Part shown: piece by piece, positions 39,130-45,731 of the stretch
Layout: every line of letters starts with the position of its first letter
Numbering within the stretch: position 1 is the first letter of the stretch
Assembly (NCBI GenBank): GCA_949745795.1
Contig: CATKAZ010000096.1
Coordinates: forward strand, 1 to 64,000
DNA length: 64,000 nucleotides
From: an uncultured Oscillospiraceae bacterium
Lineage (GTDB): Bacteria > Bacillota > Clostridia > Oscillospirales > Ruminococcaceae
Direction: 5' to 3'
Program-made: the position numbers and the translations under genes
The notes under the pieces: model-generated
Databases searched by the model: none
Told to the model about the DNA's origin: nothing
Seen by the model: the letters and a program-made list of their open reading frames with translations, nothing else

Positions 39130-39990
39130 ATGCAGGGTATTATAGTAAAATCAATCGGAGGACTCTACTTTGCAGAGTCCTCCGACACCATATTTGAATG
39201 TAAGGCAAGAGGAGTTTTCAGAAAAAAAGGCATTGTTCCGTGCGTAGGGGACAGAGCTGAATTTGCAAACGGAGTAATAACTGAAATACTTCCGAGAAAA
39301 AATTATATTATCAGACCTCCTCTTGCAAATCTTGATCAATTGATATTTGTGGTTTCGGTTACGGAACCGTCACCCAATCTGTTAATTCTCGATAAATTTA
39401 TTGCAGTTGCGGAATATCAGAATATTGAGCCTGTGATAGTATTGACAAAGGTTGACCTTGAAGGCTATGACAATATACTTGATATATATCGTCAGGCAGG
39501 AATTAATGTTTATATAATTGATTATAACAGTGAAAATCCCGCAGACCGGATAAGACAGCTTTTAAAGGATAAAATAAGTGCCTTTACGGGAAACAGCGGC
39601 GCAGGAAAATCAACTCTTCTCAATGAAGTGTGCGGAGATTTTAACATTCCGACAGGTGAAATAAGTCAGAAACTGGGAAGGGGCAAGCATACTACCCGAC
39701 ATGCTGAACTTTATAAAATGCCATGGGGCGGATATATCGCAGATACTCCCGGATTTTCAACCTTTGAAACAAATAAGTATAATATTATCAAAAAAGAAGA
39801 GCTTGCCGGATGCTTCAGAGAATTTACAAAATTTGACGGGGATTGTAAATTCCGTGACTGTTCGCATACTAAGGAAAAGGGATGCCGTATTATTGAGGCC
39901 GTAAGTAACGGTGATATACCGAAAAGCAGACATGAAAGCTATTGCTGTATGTACGAGGAAGCTAAACAAATAAAAGAATGGGAGCTGTAG
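39130..39990 (+). CDS. rsgA: Ribosome small-subunit GTPase RsgA
   Basis: 286 aa circularly permuted GTPase that acts late in 30S maturation. The G motifs come in the order G4 (VLTKVDL), G1 (GNSGAGKSTL), G3 (DTPGFS); an N-terminal OB fold and a C-terminal zinc motif (CREFTKFDGDCKFRDCSH) frame them. The ATG at 39130 follows the kinase stop by one base; an in-frame start at 39097 lies inside that gene. It is the third gene of the prpC-prkC-rsgA unit. Confidence 0.96.
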   Translation: MQGIIVKSIGGLYFAESSDTIFECKARGVFRKKGIVPCVGDRAEFANGVITEILPRKNYIIRPPLANLDQLIFVVSVTEPSPNLLILDKFIAVAEYQNIEPVIVLTKVDLEGYDNILDIYRQAGINVYIIDYNSENPADRIRQLLKDKISAFTGNSGAGKSTLLNEVCGDFNIPTGEISQKLGRGKHTTRHAELYKMPWGGYIADTPGFSTFETNKYNIIKKEELAGCFREFTKFDGDCKFRDCSHTKEKGCRIIEAVSNGDIPKSRHESYCCMYEEAKQIKEWEL

Positions 39991-39993
39991 TTA

Positions 39994-40635
39994 TTGGGAC
40001 AGAATATTAAATGCTATATTTTTGCAGGTTCGCCGGACGCCGAATGTTCCGGGGTTGAATTTGACCGGCATAGTTATGTTATCTGTGCTGACGGCGGATA
40101 TGCTTTGGCCAAAAAAATGGGTATAAAGCCTGATGTAATCATCGGGGATTTTGATACTTATAAGTCGCAGCTTCCGGAAAACTGTGAAATTATACGGCAT
40201 CCCGCAGAGAAAGACGATACGGATACAATGCTTGCAGTAAAGCTTGCGTTAAACAGAGGGTTTAGGCATCTGGTTATATGCGGTGCGATCGGCGGCAGAC
40301 TTGACCATACTATGGCAAACATTCAAACTTTAAGATACATTTTCAAGCACGGCGCTTACGGAGAGCTTGCCGGAGACGGAAGTTATGTTACCATGCAGGG
40401 ACCGGGCGTTAAGGTATACAGCCGTATGAGCGGATATTACTTTTCAATGTTCTCATATACTGAGGAATGCACAGGTATTACTGCCACAGGATTTCAGTAT
40501 CCTTTGAAAAATGCCGTACTGAAAAGCAGTTTTCCATTGGGAGTAAGCAATAAGGTTACAGGTAAATCAGGTATTGTATCACTGGAAAAAGGCATTTTAT
40601 TGATAATTTTTTCAAAAGATATGAACCAAAATTGA
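39994..40635 (+). CDS. thiN: Thiamine pyrophosphokinase
   Basis: 213 aa, makes thiamine diphosphate from thiamine and ATP. ICADGGYALAKKMG, PDVIIGDFDTYK, EKDDTDTMLAVKLAL and GAIGGRLDHTMANIQTL are characteristic. TTG start at 39994, three bases after rsgA. In Bacillus rpe lies between these two genes; here it is absent. Confidence 0.94.
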   Translation: MGQNIKCYIFAGSPDAECSGVEFDRHSYVICADGGYALAKKMGIKPDVIIGDFDTYKSQLPENCEIIRHPAEKDDTDTMLAVKLALNRGFRHLVICGAIGGRLDHTMANIQTLRYIFKHGAYGELAGDGSYVTMQGPGVKVYSRMSGYYFSMFSYTEECTGITATGFQYPLKNAVLKSSFPLGVSNKVTGKSGIVSLEKGILLIIFSKDMNQN

Positions 40636-40679
40636 AAATCCGAATATAATGGAGTATAAACTTGATTGGAGGGAATGCA

Positions 40680-40769
40680 ATGAAAATAGTTGTTATTAAA
40701 AGTCCGAAATTTTTGTCAGGTATACTTAGAGTTATTTTCAAAATTAAAAAGGAAGAACCAACAGAATAG
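40680..40769 (+). CDS. spoVM: Stage V sporulation protein SpoVM
   Basis: 29-aa gene read directly from the sequence: MKIVVIKSPKFLSGILRVIF followed by KIKKEEPTE. It matches SpoVM of Bacillus (MKFYTIKLPKFLGGIVRAML): the same IK-PKFL-GI-R pattern and amphipathic helix. SpoVM marks the convex outer forespore membrane and anchors SpoIVA for coat assembly. A TTGGAGGGA site precedes the ATG. Position after thiN is exactly that of spoVM in Bacillus, which supports the call and indicates a spore former or a recent descendant of one. Confidence 0.88.
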   Translation: MKIVVIKSPKFLSGILRVIFKIKKEEPTE

Positions 40770-40781
40770 TAAAACATAAAA

Positions 40782-40812
40782 AAGGGACTTTTTCAATTGT
40801 GAAAAGTCCCTT
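40782..40812. terminator. Terminator after spoVM
   Basis: Stem AAGGGACTTTTTCA / TGAAAAGTCCCTT with one bulged T and an ATTG loop; the plus tail is TTGATTCTTTATTT. On the minus strand it is followed by TTTTTTATG, so it may also end the convergent small gene. Confidence 0.75.
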
Positions 40813-40818
40813 GATTCT

Positions 40819-41031
40819 TTATTTATTTTGTTCCATTTCGTTTCTTAGATTTTTTAAATTTTGGTTGCAGTAATATAATATTTCGTGCATAAGATTTACT
40901 CCGTAAGAGAAGTTATCACCGTCAGCAGGATTTAAGTCAGTACGGTAGGCAAGTATAAATAGAATTTCTTCAACTCCTCTTGATATTCTTAGAGTATTGT
41001 CAAGCTTATTAATTACATCTAAATCGGTCAT
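40819..41031 (-). CDS. Small protein of unknown function
   Basis: 70 aa, soluble and largely helical, starting MTDLDVINKLDNTLRISRG and ending in a charged helix LKNLRNEMEQNK. I do not recognise a family. The ATG at 41031 is preferred over one at 41061 because AGAAAGGAAAT lies between them. It is the last minus-strand gene of the RHH island and lies downstream of RHH gene 1, separated from it by the first small-RNA unit. No promoter of its own is obvious. Confidence 0.6.
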   Translation of the reverse strand: MTDLDVINKLDNTLRISRGVEEILFILAYRTDLNPADGDNFSYGVNLMHEILYYCNQNLKNLRNEMEQNK

Positions 41032-41054
41032 ATTTAATTTCCTTTCTGTTTTTA

Positions 41055-41083
41055 TTGACAACCCACGAAAGGAATGCTATAAT
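41055..41083 (+). promoter_or_regulatory. Promoter of small-RNA unit 1
   Basis: TTGACA (41055-41060), exactly 17 bp, TATAAT (41078-41083): a perfect sigma-A consensus on the plus strand. An inverted repeat (41061-41075 with 41095-41109, 14 of 15 positions matching) brackets the -10 and start site. Confidence 0.9.
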
Positions 41084-41089
41084 AGATTT

Positions 41090-41166
41090 AGCAGATTCCT
41101 TTCGAGGGTTTGTGTGTATAACGGTAACGCTTAACTTGCGATGTGGGGCGTTATCGTTATTTTTTT
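41090..41166 (+). ncRNA. Candidate small RNA 1 (about 77 nt)
   Basis: Predicted transcript from the consensus promoter to an intrinsic terminator: 13-bp stem ATAACGGTAACGC (41118-41130) / GCGTTATCGTTAT (41148-41160) with one G-U pair, 17-nt loop, then T6. Bases 41073-41113 are identical to 41433-41473 of unit 2. No conserved reading frame is shared by the copies, so it is probably noncoding. Its 3' end is antisense to the last codon and stop of RHH gene 1. Confidence 0.7.
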
Positions 41167-41333
41167 ATATCAGACTTTAATTTTTCAATCCCTCTGCGAA
41201 CGGCTTCGGCTTTTTCAACATTTTCCTGCTTGCAATAAGCTTTTAATGTTTCAAAGCTTTCATTGTCAAGCCTTACAGTTATTCTTTCGCTTTTAGGATT
41301 TTCAATTTTAGGTCTGCCTGTTCGTGGACTCAT
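41157..41333 (-). CDS. Ribbon-helix-helix protein, RHH gene 1
   Basis: 58 aa, read directly from the sequence. Arc/CopG-type RHH: N-terminal arm SPRTGRPKIENPK, beta strand SERITVRLD, helix A NESFETLKAYCKQENV, helix B EKAEAVRRGIEKL. RHH dimers bind DNA through the paired strand. Paralogous to RHH genes 2 and 3. Its stop codon lies in the terminator hairpin of small-RNA unit 1. GAGGTG lies before the ATG. Probably an autorepressor; an orphan antitoxin or plasmid-type copy-control repressor are alternatives, and no toxin gene is next to it. Confidence 0.8.
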   Translation of the reverse strand: MSPRTGRPKIENPKSERITVRLDNESFETLKAYCKQENVEKAEAVRRGIEKLKSDIKK

Positions 41334-41348
41334 GTTTTCACCTCACTT

Positions 41349-41396
41349 TATGTCTGCCACTAAAAACATTATAAACTATGTCTGCCAAAAAGTCAA
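41349..41396 (-). promoter_or_regulatory. RHH gene 1 promoter with direct-repeat operators
   Basis: Minus strand TTGACT (41391-41396), 17 bp, TATAAT (41368-41373). An 11-bp direct repeat, TATGTCTGCCA on the plus strand, occurs at 41349-41359 and 41377-41387, one copy in the spacer and one just downstream of the -10. Confidence 0.8.
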
Positions 41397-41413
41397 TACT
41401 TTTTTAAAAAATA

Positions 41414-41443
41414 TTGACTTCTTCCCCAAAATAATGCTATAAT
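41414..41443 (+). promoter_or_regulatory. Promoter of small-RNA unit 2
   Basis: TTGACT (41414-41419), 18 bp, TATAAT (41438-41443). From the -10 onward it is identical to unit 1; the left half of the unit 1 inverted repeat is not conserved here. Confidence 0.82.
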
Positions 41444-41449
41444 AGATTT

Positions 41450-41527
41450 AGCAGATTCCTTTCGAGGGTTTGTTGTTGTAACGGTAACGCTTTGTTTTCG
41501 ATTGTGGGGCGTTATCGTTATTTTTTT
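41450..41527 (+). ncRNA. Candidate small RNA 2 (about 78 nt)
   Basis: Same design as unit 1: 12-bp terminator stem TAACGGTAACGC (41479-41490) / GCGTTATCGTTA (41509-41520) followed by T7. The first 24 nt are identical to RNA 1; the loop differs (TTTGTTTTCGATTGTGG). Its 3' end overlaps the stop codon of RHH gene 2 on the other strand. Confidence 0.7.
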
Positions 41528-41688
41528 CCCTCAAGCAGTAAATAAATACCTTGCCTTATTGCTTCACCTTTGGTTATTCCGTGTTCTTCACAATACTTTT
41601 TTAATTTGGCTTCTGTTTGTGCATCAAGACGAATGCTGTAGCGAATATTCTTTGGATTTTCTGCTTTAGGACGTCCTATTTGTGACAT
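41518..41688 (-). CDS. Ribbon-helix-helix protein, RHH gene 2
   Basis: 56 aa: arm MSQIGRPKAENPK, strand NIRYSIRLD, helix A AQTEAKLKKYCEEHGI, helix B TKGEAIRQGIYLLLEG. Closest to RHH gene 3 in helix B (EAIRQGI shared). A longer frame exists upstream, but the ATG at 41688 has GTGAGGTG before it and lies at the same place as in the paralogs. The stop lies in the terminator of small-RNA unit 2. Probable DNA-binding autorepressor. Confidence 0.82.
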   Translation of the reverse strand: MSQIGRPKAENPKNIRYSIRLDAQTEAKLKKYCEEHGITKGEAIRQGIYLLLEGKK

Positions 41689-41702
41689 ATGACACCTCAC
41701 TT

Positions 41703-41745
41703 TCTGCCACACTATTATTATACAGTATGCGTGACAAAAAGTCAA
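41703..41745 (-). promoter_or_regulatory. RHH gene 2 promoter
   Basis: Minus strand TTGACT (41740-41745), 17 bp, TATAAT (41717-41722). At the positions used by the operators of RHH gene 1 are TCTGCCA (41703-41709) and TATGCGTGACA (41726-41736), a weaker repeat. The -35 lies beside the stop codon of RHH gene 3. Confidence 0.75.
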
Positions 41746-41749
41746 TACT

Positions 41750-41926
41750 TTATTTTTTGTCCTGTGACATAAGTAAATGAATGCCTTGCCTAATGGCTTC
41801 TGCTTTTGTGATGTTATTTTTTTCACAGTACTCTAATAATTGCTTATGCATTTCGTCATTAAGCCTTACTTTGACGTCATTTACTTTTGGACTGTCAGTA
41901 GGTCTGCCCATTTTTTTGGAACGCAT
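41750..41926 (-). CDS. Ribbon-helix-helix protein, RHH gene 3
   Basis: 58 aa, read directly from the sequence: arm RSKKMGRPTDSPK, strand NDVKVRLND, helix A EMHKQLLEYCEKNNI, helix B TKAEAIRQGIHLL. The GRP arm and the helix-B AEAIRQGI motif are shared with its neighbours. GAGGTG precedes the ATG. Unlike RHH genes 1 and 2, no small-RNA unit follows its stop; the RHH gene 2 promoter does. Confidence 0.8.
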   Translation of the reverse strand: MRSKKMGRPTDSPKVNDVKVRLNDEMHKQLLEYCEKNNITKAEAIRQGIHLLMSQDKK

Positions 41927-41943
41927 ATTATCACCTCACTTTA

Positions 41944-41985
41944 GAGTTCCAAATATATTATATACTATTGAGTTCCATAAGTCAA
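41944..41985 (-). promoter_or_regulatory. RHH gene 3 promoter with direct-repeat operators
   Basis: Minus strand TTGACT (41980-41985), 17 bp, TATAAT (41957-41962). A direct repeat, GAGTTCCA on the plus strand, at 41944-41951 and 41970-41977 flanks the -10 in the same arrangement as for RHH gene 1, but with a different sequence. Confidence 0.8.
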
Positions 41986-42014
41986 TACTTTTTAAAAATT
42001 TTTTATTTTACCTA

Positions 42015-42043
42015 TTGACATTTTATGGTATTAATGATATAAT
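42015..42043 (+). promoter_or_regulatory. Promoter of small-RNA unit 3
   Basis: TTGACA (42015-42020), 17 bp, TATAAT (42038-42043) on the plus strand. Confidence 0.85.
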
Positions 42044-42049
42044 AAAACT

Positions 42050-42128
42050 ACGGAAAATATTTTTTGATTTTGCCTTCCTTATAGGCGATAGTAACGCTCT
42101 GTTTAACAGCAGGGCGTTACTGCTATTT
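42050..42128 (+). ncRNA. Candidate small RNA 3 (diverged)
   Basis: About 79 nt from the promoter to a hairpin with AGTAACGC (42090-42097) / GCGTTACT (42114-42121), keeping the GTAACGC/GCGTTAC core of units 1 and 2. The 5' part is unlike theirs and the tail GCTATTTAAT is a poor terminator. It has no convergent RHH gene on its right side. Confidence 0.5.
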
Positions 42129-42167
42129 AATTGAGTTAATATTGATTTTTATGTCTTGACATTTTTA

Positions 42168-42195
42168 ACGGTAATGCAAATGCGTTGCCGTTTTT
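42168..42195 (+). terminator. Fourth terminator-like hairpin of the island
   Basis: Stem ACGGTAATGC / GCGTTGCCGT (two G-U pairs, loop AAAT) then T5. It resembles the ACGGTAACGC stems of the small-RNA units and has TTGACA seven bases before it at 42156-42161, but there is no -10. It may be a remnant of a fourth unit. Confidence 0.6.
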
Positions 42196-42266
42196 ACTTT
42201 TATCTGCAATAATTTCTCATAATATAGAAAGCATTTTCATATAAATTTATTATATGGAGGTGTATT

Positions 42267-42584
42267 ATGGAAGAATTAAAAACTGAAACAGCAGCGGAAA
42301 ATTCTCAAGATACAGCGGATAGTTCGCAAGAACCTGTTGATTTAATTGAAATGGTAAGAGCAAAGCACAGTGAAGGAGCTGTGCATACCTCAGAACGCAT
42401 GAGCGACGTATTGTTTATGCAGTTGATTTTATGTGTCCTTTTAGTACTGGTATTTGCGGTTATTAAAATGATTGAGGCCGATACGACTGAATGGTTTGTG
42501 TCTGAATTTAAAAGTATGACCAACGGCGCAGCGGAAGAGTTTATAAAACAAGCAGTCAGTAAGGCAGTGCAGTACATAAAATGA
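42267..42584 (+). CDS. Small single-span membrane protein of unknown function
   Basis: 105 aa. Acidic N-terminal region (about 1-45), one strongly hydrophobic helix (about 49-66, LFMQLILCVLLVLVFAVI) and an amphipathic C-terminal tail. No family recognised. The stop overlaps the start of the M50 protease gene (ATGA), so the two are translated together and the protein may modulate that protease, as SpoIVFA does SpoIVFB, though no SpoIVFA-type domain is visible. TATGGAGGTG precedes the ATG. Confidence 0.75.
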   Translation: MEELKTETAAENSQDTADSSQEPVDLIEMVRAKHSEGAVHTSERMSDVLFMQLILCVLLVLVFAVIKMIEADTTEWFVSEFKSMTNGAAEEFIKQAVSKAVQYIK

Positions 42585-43141
42585 TTAATATACGTATTGC
42601 CGGAATGAAAATCTCTTTTGAATTCGGATTTTTTGCAGTTGCGGCAGTTTTTTGTCTGCTGGACGCTCCGGAATTGGCTTTGACTGCGCTATGTGCTTGT
42701 GTTATTCATGAGATCGGACACTGTGCCGCCGCAGTTATTTCGGATATAAAAGTAGAACAGCTTGTGTTTTGGGCAGGGGGAGTAAGAATGATTTCATCTT
42801 CACTGCTGAAACCCACATATTCTGAAATTTTTGTTCTTTTTGCCGGACCGTTTTTTAATTTTGGGGCAGCTTTGTTTTTTTATATTACCGGTGCGGACTG
42901 GGCATTTTCAGTAAATTTGATATTAGGTTTGTTTAATCTTCTTCCGTTTTCAAATTTGGACGGGGGAGCGGTACTTAGAAAAATTCTTGAGCATTATGAA
43001 TTGAACAGCAGTTTAATTATGAGGGCAATAGCAATAATATCTGCCGCTGTTATAATTGCATTTTTTTATACTTTTAAGACAAACAATATAACAGGTTATA
43101 TTACTGTTATTCTTTTGACGGTTTATGAATTCTGCTATTGA
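42581..43141 (+). CDS. M50-family site-2 protease, SpoIVFB-like
   Basis: 186 aa, four to five membrane helices. The zinc motif HEIGHCAAAV lies in a helix and the second metal motif is FSNLDGGAVL (Asp ligand). These intramembrane proteases cut membrane-embedded substrates; SpoIVFB activates sigma-K in sporulation. This one is shorter than Bacillus SpoIVFB and has no CBS domain. The small membrane protein upstream overlaps it by four bases. Confidence 0.87.
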   Translation: MINIRIAGMKISFEFGFFAVAAVFCLLDAPELALTALCACVIHEIGHCAAAVISDIKVEQLVFWAGGVRMISSSLLKPTYSEIFVLFAGPFFNFGAALFFYITGADWAFSVNLILGLFNLLPFSNLDGGAVLRKILEHYELNSSLIMRAIAIISAAVIIAFFYTFKTNNITGYITVILLTVYEFCY

Positions 43142-43201
43142 TTCTTATTCTGTTTTATAGTACAATATGAATATAACATAAATTTGAAAAGGAATATAAA
43201 A

Positions 43202-45043
43202 ATGCTGAGAGAAAAAATTGAAAGGTTTTTGCTGGACGTGCAGAAGCCTGCAAGATATATAGGCGGTGAGCCGGGAAGTGTTATAAAGGATAAAGAAAAA
43301 GTCAGCGTACGCTTTGCTTTTTGTTTTCCCGATTCCTATGACATAGGCATGTCTCATTTGGGAATGAAAATACTTTATTCGCTTACCAATCAGAGAGAAG
43401 ATTACTGGTGCGAGAGAGTATTTGCTCCCGGAACTGATTTTGAAGAAATTATGCGCAGGGAAAATATACCTCTTTATGCGCTGGAAAGTCTTGATCCTGT
43501 GAAGGACTTTGATTTTATCGGATTTACTATGCAGTACGAGCTTTCTTATACGAATGTGCTGAACATGCTTGATTTGGCAGGTATTCCTGTATTTGCAAAG
43601 GACAGAGGTAACGAACTTTTTAATATTGTAGTTGCCGGAGGTCCTTGCGTGTGCAATCCCGAACCGCTGGCAGATTTTTTTGATCTGTTTATTTTGGGTG
43701 AGGGAGAAGAAGTAAATCTTGAACTTATGGATTTATATAAAGAGATGAAGAGTAAGGGAGCCTCCAAAAAAGAATTTTTAAGAAAAGCCGCAGATATTCA
43801 GGGGATTTATGTTCCGTCGCTTTACGATGTCAGTTATAATGAAGACGGTACAGTCTGCCGCATTGCTCCTCTTGACGGCGTTTCTCCGGCAGTTAAAAAG
43901 CGTATTATTGACGATTTTGATAAGGTTTTCTATCCGGAGGAGTTTGTAGTTCCGTTTACTGATATTGTCCACAACCGTGCGTCTGTAGAGGTTCTTAGGG
44001 GCTGTATAAGAGGGTGCAGATTCTGTCAGGCAGGATTTTTATATCGGCCGTTTAGAGAAAAATCAGCGGAAACAGTATGCGGACAGGCAAAAGCGCTATG
44101 TGAAAATACCGGATATGAGGAGTTATCCTTAGCGTCGCTGAGCACTTCCGATCACTCTGAAATTGCAGATATTCTAAGCGGATTAATACCGTATACGGAA
44201 AAGGAACATGTAAATTTATCGTTGCCGTCTTTGAGGGTTGATAACTTTTCAAAGGAGCTTATGGACGAAATCAAAAAGGTACGCAAAAGCGGATTAACCT
44301 TTGCTCCCGAAGCAGGCACTCAGCGTCTGAGAGATGTTATAAACAAAAATGTTACAGAAGATGAAGTTATGAGAACCTGCCGTACTGCATTCGAGGGCGG
44401 ATATACAAACGTAAAGCTTTATTTTATGATGGGACTCCCAACTGAAACAGATGAGGACATTAAAGGTATTATTGAACTGGCACAAAGGGTAGTGGATCTT
44501 TTTTATTCGATTTCGGGCAGACCGAAGGGAAAAGGCGTTCAGGTTTCGATAAGTACTGCAACGTTTGTGCCTAAGCCGTTTACGCCCTTTGAGTTTGAAC
44601 CTCAGGCAACAAGGGAAGAAATAATGCATAAACAGCAGGTTTTAATGGACAGTATTTCTTCTAAAAAAATAAAGGCAAGCTGGCATGATCCGTCTACGAG
44701 TATTCTTGAGGCTGTACTGGCAAGAGGCGACAGACGACTTGGACAGGTCATTTATAAGTCGTGGCAGAAGGGCAGTAAATTTGACAGCTGGGGAGAGCAT
44801 TTTAATTTTGAAAACTGGAGCCAAGCCTTTGACGAATGCGGATTGACAATGGAATTTTATGCAAGCCGTAAAAGGGAATATGATGAAGTGATGCCATGGG
44901 ATCATCTTGATTATTATATATCAAAGGAATTTCTGGTCAGGGAAAATAAAAAAGCGAGAGCTGCTCAGACTACCGAACATTGCAGAAATAATTGTTCGGC
45001 GTGCGGAGTAAGCCGGGAAATCGGGAGGGCTTGTTTTGAATAA
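43202..45043 (+). CDS. Radical SAM protein, TIGR03960 family
   Basis: 613 aa. N-terminal B12-binding-like domain (about 1-210, SHLGMKILYSLTNQREDYWC), then a radical-SAM domain with cluster motif RGCIRGCRFCQAGF and the TFAPEAGTQRLRDVINKNVT segment. ATG at 43202 gives the family start MLREKIERFL and has AAAAGGA upstream. Always paired with the DUF2344 protein encoded next; a role in RNA modification is suspected but unproven. Confidence 0.92.
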   Translation: MLREKIERFLLDVQKPARYIGGEPGSVIKDKEKVSVRFAFCFPDSYDIGMSHLGMKILYSLTNQREDYWCERVFAPGTDFEEIMRRENIPLYALESLDPVKDFDFIGFTMQYELSYTNVLNMLDLAGIPVFAKDRGNELFNIVVAGGPCVCNPEPLADFFDLFILGEGEEVNLELMDLYKEMKSKGASKKEFLRKAADIQGIYVPSLYDVSYNEDGTVCRIAPLDGVSPAVKKRIIDDFDKVFYPEEFVVPFTDIVHNRASVEVLRGCIRGCRFCQAGFLYRPFREKSAETVCGQAKALCENTGYEELSLASLSTSDHSEIADILSGLIPYTEKEHVNLSLPSLRVDNFSKELMDEIKKVRKSGLTFAPEAGTQRLRDVINKNVTEDEVMRTCRTAFEGGYTNVKLYFMMGLPTETDEDIKGIIELAQRVVDLFYSISGRPKGKGVQVSISTATFVPKPFTPFEFEPQATREEIMHKQQVLMDSISSKKIKASWHDPSTSILEAVLARGDRRLGQVIYKSWQKGSKFDSWGEHFNFENWSQAFDECGLTMEFYASRKREYDEVMPWDHLDYYISKEFLVRENKKARAAQTTEHCRNNCSACGVSREIGRACFE

Positions 45044-45689
45044 AGTAAGAGCAGTATTTGAAAAAAAGGGACGTGCCAAATATATTTCTCATCTTGACTT
45101 GAATCGCTGTATGCAGAGAACCTTCAAACGCTCAGGACTTCCCGTGTGGTATACGGAAGGCTTTAATCCGCATATTTATATAATGTTTGCTCTGCCGCTC
45201 TCATTGGGCTATGAAAGCTCTGTTGAAATAATGGATTTTAATTTGACGGAGGAAGTACCCTTTGATGTAATAAAAGAAACGCTTAACAGGGTTATGCCCG
45301 AAGGAATAAAAATTGTAAAAGTTTATACCCCCGAAACAAAGCATACCGCTATAAAATACTCAGACTTTAAAATTGTATTCAAGGGCAGCGGAAAGCTTTT
45401 GCAGTCAGAATTTGAACGCTTTATGGAACAGGAGCAAATAAATACAGTTAAGAAAACCAAGCGAAAAGGTGAAAAGCTTATAGATTTAAAACCGGATATA
45501 AAAATTATATCCGAAGAATGTCAGGAAGATAGATTTAAACTTGTTTTGAGACTTCCGGCAGGAACGGAAAAAAATATCAATCCGTCTTTGGTTACCGATC
45601 TGTTTGTTCCGTTTTGCAGTAACGGCTCTGAGGTTGAATCAGTGGAACGAATGCTAGTGATTTCTGAAAAAAATGAAGAATTTTTATAA
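45036..45689 (+). CDS. TIGR03936/DUF2344 protein
   Basis: 217 aa. VRAVFEKKGRAKYISHLDLN and LPVWYTEGFNPHIYIMFALP are typical of DUF2344, often fused to or next to the TIGR03960 radical-SAM protein. The TTG start overlaps the end of that gene by eight bases. In many relatives the pair precedes rng and rplU; here it precedes rplS. Confidence 0.92.
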   Translation: MNKVRAVFEKKGRAKYISHLDLNRCMQRTFKRSGLPVWYTEGFNPHIYIMFALPLSLGYESSVEIMDFNLTEEVPFDVIKETLNRVMPEGIKIVKVYTPETKHTAIKYSDFKIVFKGSGKLLQSEFERFMEQEQINTVKKTKRKGEKLIDLKPDIKIISEECQEDRFKLVLRLPAGTEKNINPSLVTDLFVPFCSNGSEVESVERMLVISEKNEEFL

Positions 45690-45696
45690 AAAGGTC

Positions 45697-45725
45697 TTGC
45701 AATTTATTTACTTTTATGGTATGAT
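45697..45725 (+). promoter_or_regulatory. Promoter of rplS
   Basis: TTGCAA (45697-45702), 17 bp, TATGAT (45720-45725), start near 45732, giving a leader of about 140 nt. Confidence 0.75.
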
Positions 45726-45731
45726 AGTAAA

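Noticed and set aside
41112..41180. Small peptide (22 codons from GTG) inside small RNA 1
   Set aside because: There is a GAGGG upstream, but the frame has no start in unit 2, where TTG TTG is followed by TAA, so it is not conserved.
41055..42195. CRISPR array
   Set aside because: The repeats are few, irregularly spaced, contain promoters and terminators and enclose genes; there are no spacers or cas genes.
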